From NCBI GenBank assembly GCA_015487785.1, contig WFPC01000054.1, positions 1 through 64,000 on the forward strand: a stretch of 64,000 nucleotides of DNA, given 5' to 3'. The notes below the pieces were generated by a model. It made no database searches, was not told where the DNA came from, and saw only the letters and a list, made by a program, of their open reading frames with translations. Origin of the DNA: Gammaproteobacteria bacterium (GTDB lineage Bacteria; Pseudomonadota; Gammaproteobacteria; S012-40). The position numbers and the translations under genes are program-made. Each line of letters opens with the position of its first letter. The stretch's first letter is position 1. Of this stretch, positions 50,077 to 63,354 are shown piece after piece.

Positions 50077-50868
50077 ATGACCCGAGCCCTTCTGCTGCTG
50101 TTGACCCTGGCGCTGCTCGCCGGCTGCGCCACCACCGGCGACGAACACGAAGACGATGAACGCACCGCCGCCAGCCTCTACCGTGATGCCAAGGAAGCCC
50201 TGGATGCCGGCGACTACGAAACCGCCATCTCGCGGCTGGAATCACTGGAGGCCCGCTTTCCCTTCGGTCGCTTCGCCCAGCAGGCCCAGCTCGACATCGC
50301 CTACGCCTATTACAAGTTCGAGGAACCGGAATCCGCCATCGCCGCCGCCGACCGTTTCATCAAGCTCTATCCACGCCACCCGCGAGTGGACTACGCCTAC
50401 TACATTCGCGGTGTGATCAAGTTCAACCAGGGCCGCAGTGTATTCGACAAGCTACCCTCGCAGGATCCGGCCAAGCGTGACCCCGGTGCCGCGCGCCAAG
50501 CCTTCGCCTATTTTTCCGAGTTGGTACAACGCTTCCCCGACAGCGACTATGCCGAAGACGCCATCCAGCGCATGATCTACCTGCGCAACCAACTCGCCCG
50601 GCACGAACTCTACGTGGCCGAGTTCTACATGAAACGCGAAGCCTATCTGGCCGCGGCCAACCGAGCCAAATATGTCATCGAAACCTTTCAGCGCGCACCG
50701 GCCACCGCCGATGCCCTGGCCCTGCTGGTGCGCGCCTACCGCAAGCTGGAACTGCCGCGCTTGGCCGCCGACAGCCTGCGGGTGCTAGAATTGAACTACC
50801 CCGACAGTCCGCAACTGGCCCGCCTGACCCGGACCCTGCCAGACGACAGCGGCGACGACATACTCTGA
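50077..50868 (+). CDS. bamD: Outer membrane protein assembly factor BamD
   Basis: Lipobox LLAGC; RDAKEALDAGDYETAISRLESLEARFPFGRFAQQAQLDIAYAYYKFEEPESAIAAADRFIKLYPRHP. Confidence 0.95.
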   Translation: MTRALLLLLTLALLAGCATTGDEHEDDERTAASLYRDAKEALDAGDYETAISRLESLEARFPFGRFAQQAQLDIAYAYYKFEEPESAIAAADRFIKLYPRHPRVDYAYYIRGVIKFNQGRSVFDKLPSQDPAKRDPGAARQAFAYFSELVQRFPDSDYAEDAIQRMIYLRNQLARHELYVAEFYMKREAYLAAANRAKYVIETFQRAPATADALALLVRAYRKLELPRLAADSLRVLELNYPDSPQLARLTRTLPDDSGDDIL

Positions 50869-50878
50869 GGAACACCCT

Positions 50879-51400
50879 ATGTGGGATTTTTTCGCCACCG
50901 TGCGCAACCGCCACTCCATTCGTAAATACCAGGCCGACATGCCGGTGGAGGAGGAGAAACTCCACGCCATCTGGGAAATGGCCTGCGCCGCCCCTTCGGC
51001 CGGCGACCTGCAGTCCTATCAACTGATCTCGGTGGAAGACCAAGGCCTGCGCAACGCCCTGTGCGAAGCGGCGGAAAATCAGAGCTTCATCGCCGAGGCA
51101 CCGGTCTGCCTGGTGTTCTGCAGCGATGGCGAGCGTTCGGCACGCCAGTTCGGCGAACGCGGCCGCACCCTCTATGCCCTGCAAGACGCCACCATCGCCG
51201 CGGCCTACGCGCAACTGGCCATCGTGGCCGCCGGCCTGGGTTCCACCTGGGTGGGCTATTTCGATGAAGACAAGGTACGCCAGGCCCTGGAGCTGCCCAC
51301 GCACCTCACACCGGTGGCCCTGCTGAGCCTGGGTTATCCCGCCGAGCTGCCAGAGCAGACCCCGCGCCGCCCCATCACGGAAATGGTCATCAGAAAATAA
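50879..51400 (+). CDS. Nitroreductase family protein
   Basis: VRNRHSIRKYQADMPVEEEKL, APSAGDLQSY, LGSTWVGYFDEDKVRQAL. Confidence 0.9.
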   Translation: MWDFFATVRNRHSIRKYQADMPVEEEKLHAIWEMACAAPSAGDLQSYQLISVEDQGLRNALCEAAENQSFIAEAPVCLVFCSDGERSARQFGERGRTLYALQDATIAAAYAQLAIVAAGLGSTWVGYFDEDKVRQALELPTHLTPVALLSLGYPAELPEQTPRRPITEMVIRK

Positions 51401-51402
51401 AT

Positions 51403-51987
51403 GTGATGAGGGCCTACCTCGCCTCCAGCGACATCATCGACTGGCAACATCCTGGCATCCAGGCCCTGGCCCGGGAGCTGGCCGACGGAGCATCGGGACC
51501 CGCAGCCATCGCCCGCGCCTGCTTCACCTATGTGCGTGACGAAATAAAGCACAGCAGCGATCATGGACTGAACCCGGTCACCTGCAAGGCCTCCGAGGTG
51601 TTGCGATACAAGACGGGCTTTTGCTATGCCAAGAGCCACCTGCTTACGGCACTGTTGCGCGCCAACGGCATTCCCGCCGGACTATGCTACCAACGCCTGA
51701 GCATGGACGACGAGCAGCAGTCCTTCTGTCTGCATGGCCTCAACGCCGTCCATCTCCCTGGCCACGGCTGGTATCGCATGGACGCCCGCGGCAACAGGCC
51801 CGGCATCGATGCCCAATTCACTCCGCCAGTGGAGCGGCTGGCCTTTGCCATCACTATCGCCGGCGAGGCCGACCTACCGGAAGTCTGGCCCGAGCCCTTG
51901 CCCGTCGTCACGGAGGTATTGCAAACGGCTGGCAGCTACCAGGCGGTATTGGACAGGCTACCCGATATCGAGCTCGTCACGCGCTGA
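51403..51987 (+). CDS. Transglutaminase-like domain protein
   Basis: GFCYAKSHLLTALLRANGIPAGLCYQRL, HGWYRMDARGNRPGIDAQF. Confidence 0.88.
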   Translation: MMRAYLASSDIIDWQHPGIQALARELADGASGPAAIARACFTYVRDEIKHSSDHGLNPVTCKASEVLRYKTGFCYAKSHLLTALLRANGIPAGLCYQRLSMDDEQQSFCLHGLNAVHLPGHGWYRMDARGNRPGIDAQFTPPVERLAFAITIAGEADLPEVWPEPLPVVTEVLQTAGSYQAVLDRLPDIELVTR

Positions 51988-52070
51988 AAACGCCAACCAA
52001 TCGAAGCGCAGAGGTGGGCTCTCTTTAATTCATGCTCATGGCCTCCTGCCATGAATCGATCAAAGCGCTT

Positions 52071-54094
<2,024 letters not shown>

Positions 54095-54096
54095 TG

Positions 54097-54969
54097 CTAA
54101 CCCCTGAAATATTCCAGCATCTTGGCGCCCATGAGCGCCGGATTGAACACCACCATCACCCCGGCTTCTTCCAGCGCGGCGTACTTGCTGCGCGCCGAGC
54201 CCTGGGCTCGCGAGACGATGGCGCCGGCATGCCCCATGCGCCGGTTGCGCGGCGCGCTGATACCGGCCACATAGGCCACCACCGGCTTGCGCACATGGCG
54301 CTGGATATAGGCAGCGGCTTCCTCTTCTTCGCTGCCACCGATCTCGCCCACCAGGATGATACCCTTGGTCTTGCGGTCGGCCTCGAACATCTCCAGGCAA
54401 TCGATGAAACCCAGGCCATGCACCGGATCACCGCCTATCCCCACCACCGTGCTCTGGCCCAGGCCCACCTTGCTGGTCTGTTGCACCGCTTCGTAGGTGA
54501 GCGTGCCCGAACGCGAAACGATGCCGATGATACCCGGCTGGTGAATCTGCCCCGGCATGATGCCCATCTTGCACTCACCGGGGGTGATAATGCCCGGCGA
54601 ATTGGGCCCGATCAGACGGGTATTGTAGAAACTCAATGCCGCCTTGAGCCTCAGCATATCCTGCACCGGAATGCCTTCGGTGATGCACACGACCAGGCCG
54701 ATACCGGCCTTGGCGGCTTCCATGATGGCATCCACCGCCGAGGCCGGTGGCACGAAGATGATGCTGGCATCGGCATCGGTTTCGTCGACGGCATCCTGCA
54801 CCAGGTCGTATATCGGCAGGCCCAACACCTCGCTGCCACCCTTTCCGGGCGTCACCCCGGCCACCAATTGGGTGCCGTAGCGCAACATGCGTTCGGCATG
54901 ATAACGCCCCTGGCGGCCGGTCAGTCCCTGGCAGATGACCCGGGTCTTGCGACCGACCAGGATGCTCAC
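54097..54969 (-). CDS. Succinyl-CoA synthetase (succinate/malate-CoA ligase type) alpha subunit
   Basis: VICQGLTGRQGRYHAERMLRYGTQLVAGVTPGKGG, GHAGAIVS. Confidence 0.9.
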   Translation of the reverse strand: MSILVGRKTRVICQGLTGRQGRYHAERMLRYGTQLVAGVTPGKGGSEVLGLPIYDLVQDAVDETDADASIIFVPPASAVDAIMEAAKAGIGLVVCITEGIPVQDMLRLKAALSFYNTRLIGPNSPGIITPGECKMGIMPGQIHQPGIIGIVSRSGTLTYEAVQQTSKVGLGQSTVVGIGGDPVHGLGFIDCLEMFEADRKTKGIILVGEIGGSEEEEAAAYIQRHVRKPVVAYVAGISAPRNRRMGHAGAIVSRAQGSARSKYAALEEAGVMVVFNPALMGAKMLEYFRG

Positions 54970-56141
54970 GCCGCCACTCCTGCGCGCGCCGCCTCCACCG
55001 CCAGCCTGGCGGCATCTTCCAGCTTGTGGGTGGTGATGAAACCCAGGTCGCTGGCGGCCAGGGCCTGCAGGCCGGCGTAGGCCTCGGTGCCCTGCATGCG
55101 CACCACCACCGGCACGCGCAGGCCTTGCCCCCCGGCCGCCTCGATCATGCCCTGGGCAATGAGGTCACAACGCACGATGCCGCCGAAGATGTTCACCAGC
55201 ACGGCCTTGACCTGCCCGTCGGAAAGAATCAGCCGCAAGGCCTTGGCAACTTGTTCCGGGCCATAGACATGCCCTCCCACGTCGAGAAAATTGGCCGGCT
55301 CGCCACCGTGCAGCTTGAGCAGGTCCATGGTAGCCATGGCCAGGCCCGCACCATTGACCATGCAACCGATATCACCGTCCAGGCGCACATAATGCAGCCC
55401 ATGTTCTTCCGCTGCGCGTTCGATCGCGTCCACTTGTTCGGCATCGTGCAAGGCCCGCAGATCGGGCTGTCGGTCGAGAGCATTGTCGTCCACCGTGAGC
55501 TTGGCGTCCAAAGCCACCAGTTCACCCGCGCCGGTGAGCGCCAGCGGGTTGATACGCAGCATCACCAGGTCCTTGTCGCGGAACAGACGATAGGCGTTCT
55601 GCATCAGCTCGGCCAGGCGGCGACGGGCCTGCCGGCTCAGATCCAGTTCCAGGCTGAGCTGACGATAGTGAAACGGCATGAATCCCAGCACCGCATCGGC
55701 CTCTACCTGGACGATTTCAATCTCGCCCCCGGCTCGCTCCGCACCGGTGCTGCCACCCGATTGCGATACCCGGCACACCACTCTCTCCAGGCTGCGATCC
55801 ACCTGCATGACGAAATAGATTTCCTGCTCCAGTTGCACCGGAGCCTCCAGCAACAGTCTGTCGACCCGCTGACCGCCAGGCCCCCCGTAACCGGTATGCA
55901 GGCGCTGGCCCAGCAGAGCCTCGCCGGCCTTGCGCAGCTCATCCATGCCATGGGCCCAGCGTACGCCTCCAACCTGGGAGCGCTCACTGGCATGCACCTG
56001 GGCCTTGACGATCCACTCGTCCCCACCCAGACTGCGCGCGGCCTGCTCCAGCTTGTCCAGCGCGTCCACTAGCACACCCTTGGGAGTGGGAATACCGTAT
56101 TCCCGGAACAGGGCCTTGGCCTGGTATTCGTGCAGCTTCAT
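54966..56141 (-). CDS. Succinyl-CoA synthetase (succinate/malate-CoA ligase type) beta subunit
   Basis: MKLHEYQAKALFREYGIPTPKG ATP-grasp; NGAGLAMATMDLLKLHGGEPANFLDVGG. Confidence 0.92.
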   Translation of the reverse strand: MKLHEYQAKALFREYGIPTPKGVLVDALDKLEQAARSLGGDEWIVKAQVHASERSQVGGVRWAHGMDELRKAGEALLGQRLHTGYGGPGGQRVDRLLLEAPVQLEQEIYFVMQVDRSLERVVCRVSQSGGSTGAERAGGEIEIVQVEADAVLGFMPFHYRQLSLELDLSRQARRRLAELMQNAYRLFRDKDLVMLRINPLALTGAGELVALDAKLTVDDNALDRQPDLRALHDAEQVDAIERAAEEHGLHYVRLDGDIGCMVNGAGLAMATMDLLKLHGGEPANFLDVGGHVYGPEQVAKALRLILSDGQVKAVLVNIFGGIVRCDLIAQGMIEAAGGQGLRVPVVVRMQGTEAYAGLQALAASDLGFITTHKLEDAARLAVEAARAGVAA

Positions 56142-56536
56142 CAGTGAGCACTGAAAACGATACGCGCGAGCCGCCCATCGGCACCGAAGAAAATATCGAA
56201 GGTGTCGATGCGGCCCCGGTTGTGGCTCCACATACCCAGGTGGTAGCTGAGCCGGTCCGGCTCGTCGGCCAGGTCGGCCGGCCCCAGCAGCTCGATCACC
56301 TGCTCACGTGTGGGCCGTTCGGCAAGCAGTTTCTGCCGCAGGTCGTTGGCCATCAGCCCGCGGGGACTGTCGCGGTCTTGGGTCTGATGATAACTCTGCC
56401 ATATTTTCTGGTCGAAGCGTTGCTTGTTGAACACCGATTGCTGCAACGAGTCCTTGGCGCTGCCGATGACGAGCATGGCCGCCACCGCAGTGATGAGGGT
56501 AAAACCGAAAAACAGGAAGAACAAGCGTTTGCCCAT
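56141..56536 (-). CDS. Hypothetical single-TM protein
   Basis: N-terminal TM, 131 aa, clean ORF; no recognised domain. Confidence 0.65.
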   Translation of the reverse strand: MGKRLFFLFFGFTLITAVAAMLVIGSAKDSLQQSVFNKQRFDQKIWQSYHQTQDRDSPRGLMANDLRQKLLAERPTREQVIELLGPADLADEPDRLSYHLGMWSHNRGRIDTFDIFFGADGRLARIVFSAH

Positions 56537-56546
56537 GGTCTGCTCC

Positions 56547-58205
56547 TTACTTTGCCGCCATGCCATTGCGTGGCAGCGGCCTGAACCAGATCAGTGTCGC
56601 CACGCCGCCGAGCAACAGGGCCCAGGGCAGTAGCGGCGGCACGGCCAGGGTATAGCTCAAACCGGAGGCCAGAACCAGACCCACACCCAGCACCACGCCA
56701 TAGGCTTGGCGACCGGCCCGGCGGATCTCCAACACCAGTTGTTCCTGTTGTTGGCGCTGGCGCAACCGGTGACCGTAATAATCCCGTTGTGCCTGCAACA
56801 CATCGTCCAGCAAGGCGGGCAATTCGGGCAGGCGCTCGAGCAAGTCGGGCGCCTGCTGACGCAGGCGGCGCCACAGCGCGGCGGGGCTCATACGCTGGCG
56901 CATCCAGTCTTCCAGAAAAGGCTTGGCGGTGCGCCACAGATCCAGATCCGGATTCAGTTCCCGGCCCAGCCCCTCGATATTGAGCAGAGTCTTCTGCAAC
57001 AACACCAGTTGGGGTTGCACTTCCATGTTGAAACGGCGCGCGGTCTGGAACAGGCGCAACAGCAGTTGCCCGAAGGAGATTTCCTTCAGCGGCTTCTCGA
57101 AAATGGGTTCGCAGACGGTGCGAATGGCCGACTCGAATTCGTCCACCCGGGTGTCCTCGGGCACCCAGCCGGATTCCACGTGCAACTGGGCCACACGGCG
57201 GTAGTCGCGGTTGAAGAAGGCGAGAAAGTTCTCTGCCAGATAACGCTGGTCCTGCGGGGTGAGGCTGCCGACGATGCCGAAATCCACCGCGATATATTGC
57301 CCCTGGGGTGAAACGAAGATATTGCCCGGGTGCATGTCGGCATGAAAAAAGTTGAATTTGAACACCTGGGTGAAAAAAATCTCCACCCCGCGTTCGGACA
57401 GGGTCACCAGGTCGATACCCGCCTGCCTGAGCCCCTCGATATCGCTGATGGGAATACCATGGATGCGTTCCATCACCATCACGTTGGGGCGGGTCAGCGG
57501 CCAGTGGACCTCGGGAATGTAGAGCAACTCGGAGCCTTCGAAGTCCCGCCGGATCTGCGAAGCCGAGGCAGCCTCGCGTTGCAGGTCCAACTCGTCGAAA
57601 ATGGTTTTTTCGTATTCGCGCACCACCTCCACCGCGCGCAGGCGCTTACCCTCGGACCAGTAGCGCTCGGCCAGCTCGGCCAGGGTATAGAGCAGAGCGA
57701 TGTCGCGCCGGATGATCCTGTCGATGCCGGGCCGCACCACTTTGACGATCACCGCGCGACCGTCGTGCAGGCGCGCCGGGTGTACCTGGGCTATGGACGC
57801 CGAGGCCAGGGGTTCGGCATCGAATTCGGCGAACAATTCATCCACCCCCTGCCCCAAAGCCTTTTCGATGATGGCCTGGGCCTGGCTGCCGGGAAACGGG
57901 GGCACCTGGTCCTGCAACAGGGCCAACTCACGGGCGATGTCCGGTGGCAACAGGTCGGGACGGGTGGAGAGCATCTGGCCGAACTTGACGAAGATGGGAC
58001 CGAGATCTTCCAGCGCACGGCGGATGCGCTCGCCACGGGGACGCTGGCGGGGCTTGCGGCCCCAGTTCCAGGGCAGCAGATGGATGAGGAAACGCAACGG
58101 CCGGAACAGGTGGGTGGCGAGGATGATCTCGTCCAGTCCGTGGCGCACCAGCACCCGGTTGATGTGTACCAGGCGCAGCAATTGCCGCCCCGAACGCACG
58201 ATCAT
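56547..58205 (-). CDS. ubiB: Ubiquinone biosynthesis kinase-like protein UbiB
   Basis: [38 protein letters not shown]-terminal TM pair. Confidence 0.96.
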   Translation of the reverse strand: MIVRSGRQLLRLVHINRVLVRHGLDEIILATHLFRPLRFLIHLLPWNWGRKPRQRPRGERIRRALEDLGPIFVKFGQMLSTRPDLLPPDIARELALLQDQVPPFPGSQAQAIIEKALGQGVDELFAEFDAEPLASASIAQVHPARLHDGRAVIVKVVRPGIDRIIRRDIALLYTLAELAERYWSEGKRLRAVEVVREYEKTIFDELDLQREAASASQIRRDFEGSELLYIPEVHWPLTRPNVMVMERIHGIPISDIEGLRQAGIDLVTLSERGVEIFFTQVFKFNFFHADMHPGNIFVSPQGQYIAVDFGIVGSLTPQDQRYLAENFLAFFNRDYRRVAQLHVESGWVPEDTRVDEFESAIRTVCEPIFEKPLKEISFGQLLLRLFQTARRFNMEVQPQLVLLQKTLLNIEGLGRELNPDLDLWRTAKPFLEDWMRQRMSPAALWRRLRQQAPDLLERLPELPALLDDVLQAQRDYYGHRLRQRQQQEQLVLEIRRAGRQAYGVVLGVGLVLASGLSYTLAVPPLLPWALLLGGVATLIWFRPLPRNGMAAK

Positions 58206-58810
58206 GCCTGTCGCTCCTGCAGCCGCCGCAAGCGCTGCTCCAGGCGCTCCACGGCGTCGCGGAAATCGTCCACCCCGCGCATGAAGTACTCCAATTCGTA
58301 AGGCGAAGGCAGTTCACGGCGCTCTTCCTGCAGGTATTCTGCGCCATCACGGACGAGGGTGTCGGCCGCCCGCTTCAGCCAGGCGAACAGCTCGCGCCCC
58401 GCTTGCCCGAGCTGGTGAGCCGGCACCTCGCCCAGCAGTCGCGCCAGGGGTTCTTCCCAATCGGGCTGCAACCGGTTGAGCAGGCGCTGCACCCGCTGGC
58501 CCAGCTCCATGTCGCCCTCGATTTCCACCGCGCCCTCGAACAAACGGCTGCGCTCGCCGGTGAGCGCGGTGTGCAACAGGGAAAACGGCCCCCCGCGAAT
58601 CACCGCATCCGGCCGCCCCTCGATCTCGTCGGCCAATTGTACGCCATCGAGCGCCGGCAGCAGGTAGAACACCAGTTCCAGGCCACGAATTTCGATGGCA
58701 ATGGTCTTGCCGCTGAGGGCGATCATGCGTTCCAGGGCATCGGGATCCAGTTGCAGGGCACGATTGAGTCCCACTTCCAGCAACCCCAGCAAAGATGACG
58801 GCAACTTCAT
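58202..58810 (-). CDS. ubiJ: Ubiquinone biosynthesis accessory factor UbiJ (SCP2-like)
   Basis: SCP2-like domain between ubiB and ubiE genes; start [23 protein letters not shown]. Confidence 0.88.
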   Translation of the reverse strand: MKLPSSLLGLLEVGLNRALQLDPDALERMIALSGKTIAIEIRGLELVFYLLPALDGVQLADEIEGRPDAVIRGGPFSLLHTALTGERSRLFEGAVEIEGDMELGQRVQRLLNRLQPDWEEPLARLLGEVPAHQLGQAGRELFAWLKRAADTLVRDGAEYLQEERRELPSPYELEYFMRGVDDFRDAVERLEQRLRRLQERQA

Positions 58811-59304
58811 CGCAATTCCTCTAGCAGTTGCCGCAGGCTCTTGTTCTCTTCGCCGCCCGGCCAGTGGGGCTCCTGCCCCAGCACCACCACGCTGCCCGCC
58901 AGCTTGTCGTGAAAACCCTGCTTGCGGCGATCCCAGGCGATCCAGAGAAAACCCAGGCCCAAGGGAAGCAGCGAGGCTAGATAGGCCAGGTAGCGCAATA
59001 CCGCCTGCCACAATCGCAGGGGACGGCCACTGCGGGCGTCCACCACGTGGCAGCCCAATAACAGTTTGCCCGGGGTGCCCATGAAACGCATCCACATGAA
59101 CACCGTGAGTGCCAGCGCCAGCAGGTTGTGCAGTGCATCGATGCGCGCGGACAGCCACAGCGTACCTTCGCCCGCATTCAGCCTCAGCCCCCCGGCGCCC
59201 AGCACGCCCTGCAACAGCCCCAGCAGCAGGGTGAACAGCAGGGCATCGAGCAAACAGGCGCCCAGGCGGCGCCAGAAACCGGCATAGCGGGGCACAACCT
59301 GCAT
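58807..59304 (-). CDS. RDD family membrane protein
   Basis: RYAGFWRRLGACLLDALLFTLLLGLLQ, MRFMGTPGKLLLGCHVVDARSGRP. Confidence 0.9.
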   Translation of the reverse strand: MQVVPRYAGFWRRLGACLLDALLFTLLLGLLQGVLGAGGLRLNAGEGTLWLSARIDALHNLLALALTVFMWMRFMGTPGKLLLGCHVVDARSGRPLRLWQAVLRYLAYLASLLPLGLGFLWIAWDRRKQGFHDKLAGSVVVLGQEPHWPGGEENKSLRQLLEELR

Positions 59305-60068
59305 CAGAACTTGTAGCCCCGGTGCAGAGCGACGATGCCGCCAGAGAGGTTGAAGAAGTCGCAACGGGAGAACCCGGCCTCGCACATCATCTGGCGCAGG
59401 CTTTCCTGGTCGGGATGCATGCGGATGGACTCGGCCAGGTAGCGGTAGCTGGCCTCGTCATCGGCGATCCACTTGCCCAGGCGCGGCAACAGGCGAAAGG
59501 AATAGGCATCGTAGACCGGCTTGAGTCCGGGCAACACCGGCTTGGAGAATTCCAGCACCAAGGCCTTGCCACCGGGCTTGAGCACCCGCAGCATGGAGGC
59601 CAGGGCGCGCGACTTGTCGGTGACATTGCGCAGGCCGAATGCGATGGTGACGGCATCGAAGTGGTTGTCGGGAAAGGGCAGACACTGGGCATCGGCCTGC
59701 ACGTATTCCACGTTGCCGACGATACCCCGGTCGATCAGGCGTTCGCGCCCCACCTCCAGCATGGAGCTGTTGATGTCGGCCAGCACCACCTGGCCATTGT
59801 CGCCCACCGCTTGCGACAGACGCGCCGCCAGGTCACCGGTGCCACCGGCCAGGTCGAGGATGCGCTGGCCCGGGCGGGCACGCACGAACTCGATGGCGAT
59901 GCGCTTCCAGATGCGATGAATGCCCAGCGACATCAGGTCGTTCATGAGATCGTACTTTTCCGCCACCGAGTGGAACACCTCGGCCACCTTGCGGGCCTTC
60001 TGTTCCACCGCCACCTTCTGGTAGCCGAAGTGGGTGAGGGCATCCTGTTTGTCCTGTTCTTGGCTCAT
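59304..60068 (-). CDS. ubiE: Bifunctional demethylmenaquinone/ubiquinone C-methyltransferase
   Basis: [56 protein letters not shown]. Confidence 0.97.
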   Translation of the reverse strand: MSQEQDKQDALTHFGYQKVAVEQKARKVAEVFHSVAEKYDLMNDLMSLGIHRIWKRIAIEFVRARPGQRILDLAGGTGDLAARLSQAVGDNGQVVLADINSSMLEVGRERLIDRGIVGNVEYVQADAQCLPFPDNHFDAVTIAFGLRNVTDKSRALASMLRVLKPGGKALVLEFSKPVLPGLKPVYDAYSFRLLPRLGKWIADDEASYRYLAESIRMHPDQESLRQMMCEAGFSRCDFFNLSGGIVALHRGYKF

Positions 60069-60090
60069 GTTCGCTGCCTTGGGTTCGGAG

Positions 60091-60450
60091 TCAGTCCTGG
60101 CGGGTATGTCCCGCCTGGGCCAGTTTGTCCAGATACGCCTGCCACAGCTCCTGCTGGCGCAGTCCCATGTCGTAGAGGGTGTCCCAGTCGTAGATGCCGG
60201 TGTCGTGGCCATCGTCGAAAATCGGCTTGATACCGTAGTTGCCCACCGGCTCGATCTGCACGATGTTGACCTCTTCCTTGCCCACCTGCAGGGTCTCCTG
60301 ACCGGGCCCGTGACCACGCACCTCGGCCGAGGGGGAATACACTCGCAGGAATTCGCAACTGAACGTGAAACGAGCGCCATCGTCGAAACGGATCTCCAAT
60401 TGGCGCGATTTCTGGTGTAGCTTGATCTCCGTGGGCATGTGCTTGCTCAT
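60091..60450 (-). CDS. DUF971 family protein (gamma-butyrobetaine hydroxylase-like N-terminal domain)
   Basis: [68 protein letters not shown]. Confidence 0.9.
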   Translation of the reverse strand: MSKHMPTEIKLHQKSRQLEIRFDDGARFTFSCEFLRVYSPSAEVRGHGPGQETLQVGKEEVNIVQIEPVGNYGIKPIFDDGHDTGIYDWDTLYDMGLRQQELWQAYLDKLAQAGHTRQD

Positions 60451-60463
60451 CGGCTTCCTCGCA

Positions 60464-61798
60464 TTACAGGATATAACGGCTGAGATCCTCGTCCTGGGCC
60501 AACTCGGCCAGGTGCCGGTCCACATAGGCACGATCCACCGTGACCTTCTCCCCGGAACGGTCGGAAGCCTCGAAGGAGATGTTCTCCAGCAGGCGCTCCA
60601 TCACCGTGTGCAGACGCCGGGCACCGATGTTCTCGGTGCGCTCGTTGACTTCCCAAGCCACCTCGGCGATACGCGCCACGCCGTCGTCGGTAAACTCCAG
60701 CTCGACGCCCTCGGTCTTCATCAAGGCCACGTATTGTTCGGTGAGCGAGGCATCGGGCTCGGTGAGAATGCGCACGAAATCCTCCACCCCCAGGGCATTG
60801 AGTTCCACCCGGATGGGCAGGCGGCCCTGCAGCTCGGGGATCAGATCGGAGGGCTTGGCCAGGTGGAAGGCACCGGAGGCGATAAACAGGATGTGGTCGG
60901 TCTTGACCATGCCGTGCTTGGTGGTGACGGTACACCCCTCCACCAGGGGCAACAGGTCACGCTGCACCCCCTCGCGGGAGACATCGGCGCCACTGTGTTC
61001 GGTGCGCTTGCAGATCTTGTCCATTTCATCGAGAAACACGATGCCGTTCTGCTCCACCGCCTTGAGTGCCTGGGCCTTGAGTTCGTCGCCGTTGATCATT
61101 TTCTCGGCTTCCTCGTCGGTGAGCAGCTTCATGGCTTCCCTGACCGACACCTTCTTGGCCTTGCGCCGGCCACTGGCGAGGTTCTGGAACAAGCTCTGCA
61201 ACTGGCTGCTCATGTCCTCCATGCCCGGCGGGCTCATGATCTCCACGCCCACGCCGGGTTCGCTGACCTCGATCTCGATTTCCTTGTCATCGAGCTTGCC
61301 TTCACGCAACATCTTGCGGAACCGCTGCCGGGTGGCCGAACTCTCGCCCTGGTCCGGCCCCTGGGAATAGAAATCGCCCCGCGCCGGGCGTAGCAGGGCA
61401 TCGAGCACCCGTTCCTCGGCGGCCTCCTCAGCACGGTGTCGCACCTGTTTGATGGCGTTCTCGCGGGTGAGCTTGATGGCCACGTCCACCAGGTCGCGGA
61501 TGATGGATTCCACGTCGCGCCCCACATACCCCACCTCGGTGAACTTGGTGGCCTCCACCTTGACGAAGGGCGCATTGGCCAGGCGCGCCAGACGGCGGGC
61601 AATCTCGGTCTTGCCCACGCCGGTGGGACCGATCATGAGGATGTTCTTGGGCGTGATCTCGTTGCGCAGGGTCTCGTCGAGCTGGCTGCGGCGCCAGCGG
61701 TTGCGCAGAGCGATGGCCACTGCACGCTTGGCCTCGCTCTGGCCGATGATGTGCTTGTCCAGTTCCTGCACGATTTCGCGGGGAGTCATTTGCGACAT
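60464..61798 (-). CDS. hslU: HslU ATPase subunit of HslVU protease
   Basis: [52 protein letters not shown]. Confidence 0.98.
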   Translation of the reverse strand: MSQMTPREIVQELDKHIIGQSEAKRAVAIALRNRWRRSQLDETLRNEITPKNILMIGPTGVGKTEIARRLARLANAPFVKVEATKFTEVGYVGRDVESIIRDLVDVAIKLTRENAIKQVRHRAEEAAEERVLDALLRPARGDFYSQGPDQGESSATRQRFRKMLREGKLDDKEIEIEVSEPGVGVEIMSPPGMEDMSSQLQSLFQNLASGRRKAKKVSVREAMKLLTDEEAEKMINGDELKAQALKAVEQNGIVFLDEMDKICKRTEHSGADVSREGVQRDLLPLVEGCTVTTKHGMVKTDHILFIASGAFHLAKPSDLIPELQGRLPIRVELNALGVEDFVRILTEPDASLTEQYVALMKTEGVELEFTDDGVARIAEVAWEVNERTENIGARRLHTVMERLLENISFEASDRSGEKVTVDRAYVDRHLAELAQDEDLSRYIL

Positions 61799-61815
61799 AG
61801 GCGATCCTGTGTTGT

Positions 61816-62364
61816 TCAGTCCTCGAGATCCAGGCTCTCGATGGTGAGATGGTGATTGGTGTAGATGCACACGTCGCCAGCGATCTGCAAGCCCTTCTCC
61901 ACGATGGCCCGGGCATCGAGCTCCGTGTTATCGAGCAGGGCGCGGGCCGCCGACTGGGCGAAGGGACCACCAGAGCCAATGGCAATCAGACCGTCGCGCT
62001 CGGGCTCGATCACGTCACCATTGCCGGTGATGATCAGCGAAGCCGTCTTGTCGGCCACTGCCAACAGGGCTTCCAGACGCCGCAGGGCGCGATCGGTGCG
62101 CCAGTCCTTGGCCAGCTCCACTGCCGCGCGCACTAGATTGCCGGAGTGCTTCTCCAGCTTGCCCTCGAAGCGTTCGAACAGGGTGAAGGCATCGGCGGTG
62201 CCGCCGGCAAAGCCCGCCAGCACGCGCTCGTGATAGAGCCGGCGCACCTTGCGCGCATTGCCCTTCATCACCGTGTTGCCCAGGGTCACCTGGCCATCAC
62301 CGCCGATGACCACTTGGCCTCCACGGCGCACGGAAAGAATGGTGGTGCCTCGAAACTGGTCCAA
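61816..62364 (-). CDS. hslV: HslV peptidase subunit
   Basis: [38 protein letters not shown]. Confidence 0.98.
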   Translation of the reverse strand: MDQFRGTTILSVRRGGQVVIGGDGQVTLGNTVMKGNARKVRRLYHERVLAGFAGGTADAFTLFERFEGKLEKHSGNLVRAAVELAKDWRTDRALRRLEALLAVADKTASLIITGNGDVIEPERDGLIAIGSGGPFAQSAARALLDNTELDARAIVEKGLQIAGDVCIYTNHHLTIESLDLED

Positions 62365-62433
62365 AGAAACACTCCTCGCCTCGTAAAAGCGGCAATTCTA
62401 CACCATACGGGAGCCGGCGACAGCCGCGCCCGC

Positions 62434-63348
62434 TCACTGGTCGCGGGATTTCTTGCGCGCCCGGGGATGGGCCTGATCGTATACCGCGGCCAGATGCTGA
62501 AAATCCAGTTGGGTGTAGACCTGGGTGGTGCCGAGATTGGCATGGCCCAGCAACTCCTGCACCGCGCGGATATCACCGCTGGATTCCAGCAGATGGCTGG
62601 CGAAGGAATGCCGCAGGCGGTGGGGGTGCAGACGCCCCATCCCCGCCACCCGGTTCTCCCAGCGCCGCAAGCGGGCCGCCACCGCCCGCCGGCCCAGGCG
62701 GCCGCCGCCGCGACCCACGAATACCGCGGGCTCGTCGGGCGCGGCCAGCTCCGGCCGTACCTGCAACCAGGCCCGCAGCGCCGTCACCGCCCGTCGCCCC
62801 ACAGGTACCTCGCGTTGCTTGTTCCCTTTGCCGGTGACCCGCACCAACCCCTCGTCCAGGCGCAGTTGTGCCAGCTCCAGGCCCACCAGCTCGGCCAGGC
62901 GCAGCCCGGAGGAATAGAACAGTTCCAGCATGGCCAGATCACGCACCTCCAGGGGCCCGCTGACCGGCTGCTCCAGCAGTTGCTGCACCTGGTCCACATC
63001 CAACACCGCCGGCAGACGACGTTCGGCACGTGGCGCCGCCACCTGCTCGGCCGGGTTGGCCTGCAACTGTCCTTCGCGCAGGAGATAACGAAAAAAGGCG
63101 CGCAGGGCCGAGAGATTGCGCTGGATGCTGCGGCCGGAAATCCCCGCCTGGTGACGGGCCGCCACATAGCGCCGAAGATGCCGGGCCTGGACTTCTGACC
63201 ATCGACTCACCTCACCCTCTCGGTCGAGGAAGATCACCAGGGCCAGCAGATCGCGCCGGTAGCCGTCACAGGTGTGAGGCGAGAGCGAGCGCTCACTGCG
63301 AAGGTGCCGATGGAAACGCTCCAGCCAACCCAGCGCCTCCGCCTGCAT
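62434..63348 (-). CDS. xerC: Tyrosine recombinase XerC
   Basis: ELFYSSGLRLAELVGL, LRHSFASHLLESSGDIRAVQELLGHANLGTTQVYTQLD. Confidence 0.95.
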   Translation of the reverse strand: MQAEALGWLERFHRHLRSERSLSPHTCDGYRRDLLALVIFLDREGEVSRWSEVQARHLRRYVAARHQAGISGRSIQRNLSALRAFFRYLLREGQLQANPAEQVAAPRAERRLPAVLDVDQVQQLLEQPVSGPLEVRDLAMLELFYSSGLRLAELVGLELAQLRLDEGLVRVTGKGNKQREVPVGRRAVTALRAWLQVRPELAAPDEPAVFVGRGGGRLGRRAVAARLRRWENRVAGMGRLHPHRLRHSFASHLLESSGDIRAVQELLGHANLGTTQVYTQLDFQHLAAVYDQAHPRARKKSRDQ

Positions 63349-63354
63349 GACCGT

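Noticed and set aside
62434-63348. Tyrosine recombinase as evidence of a mobile island
   Set aside because: Sequence and context (next to DUF484, near hslVU) fit housekeeping XerC rather than a mobile-element integrase.
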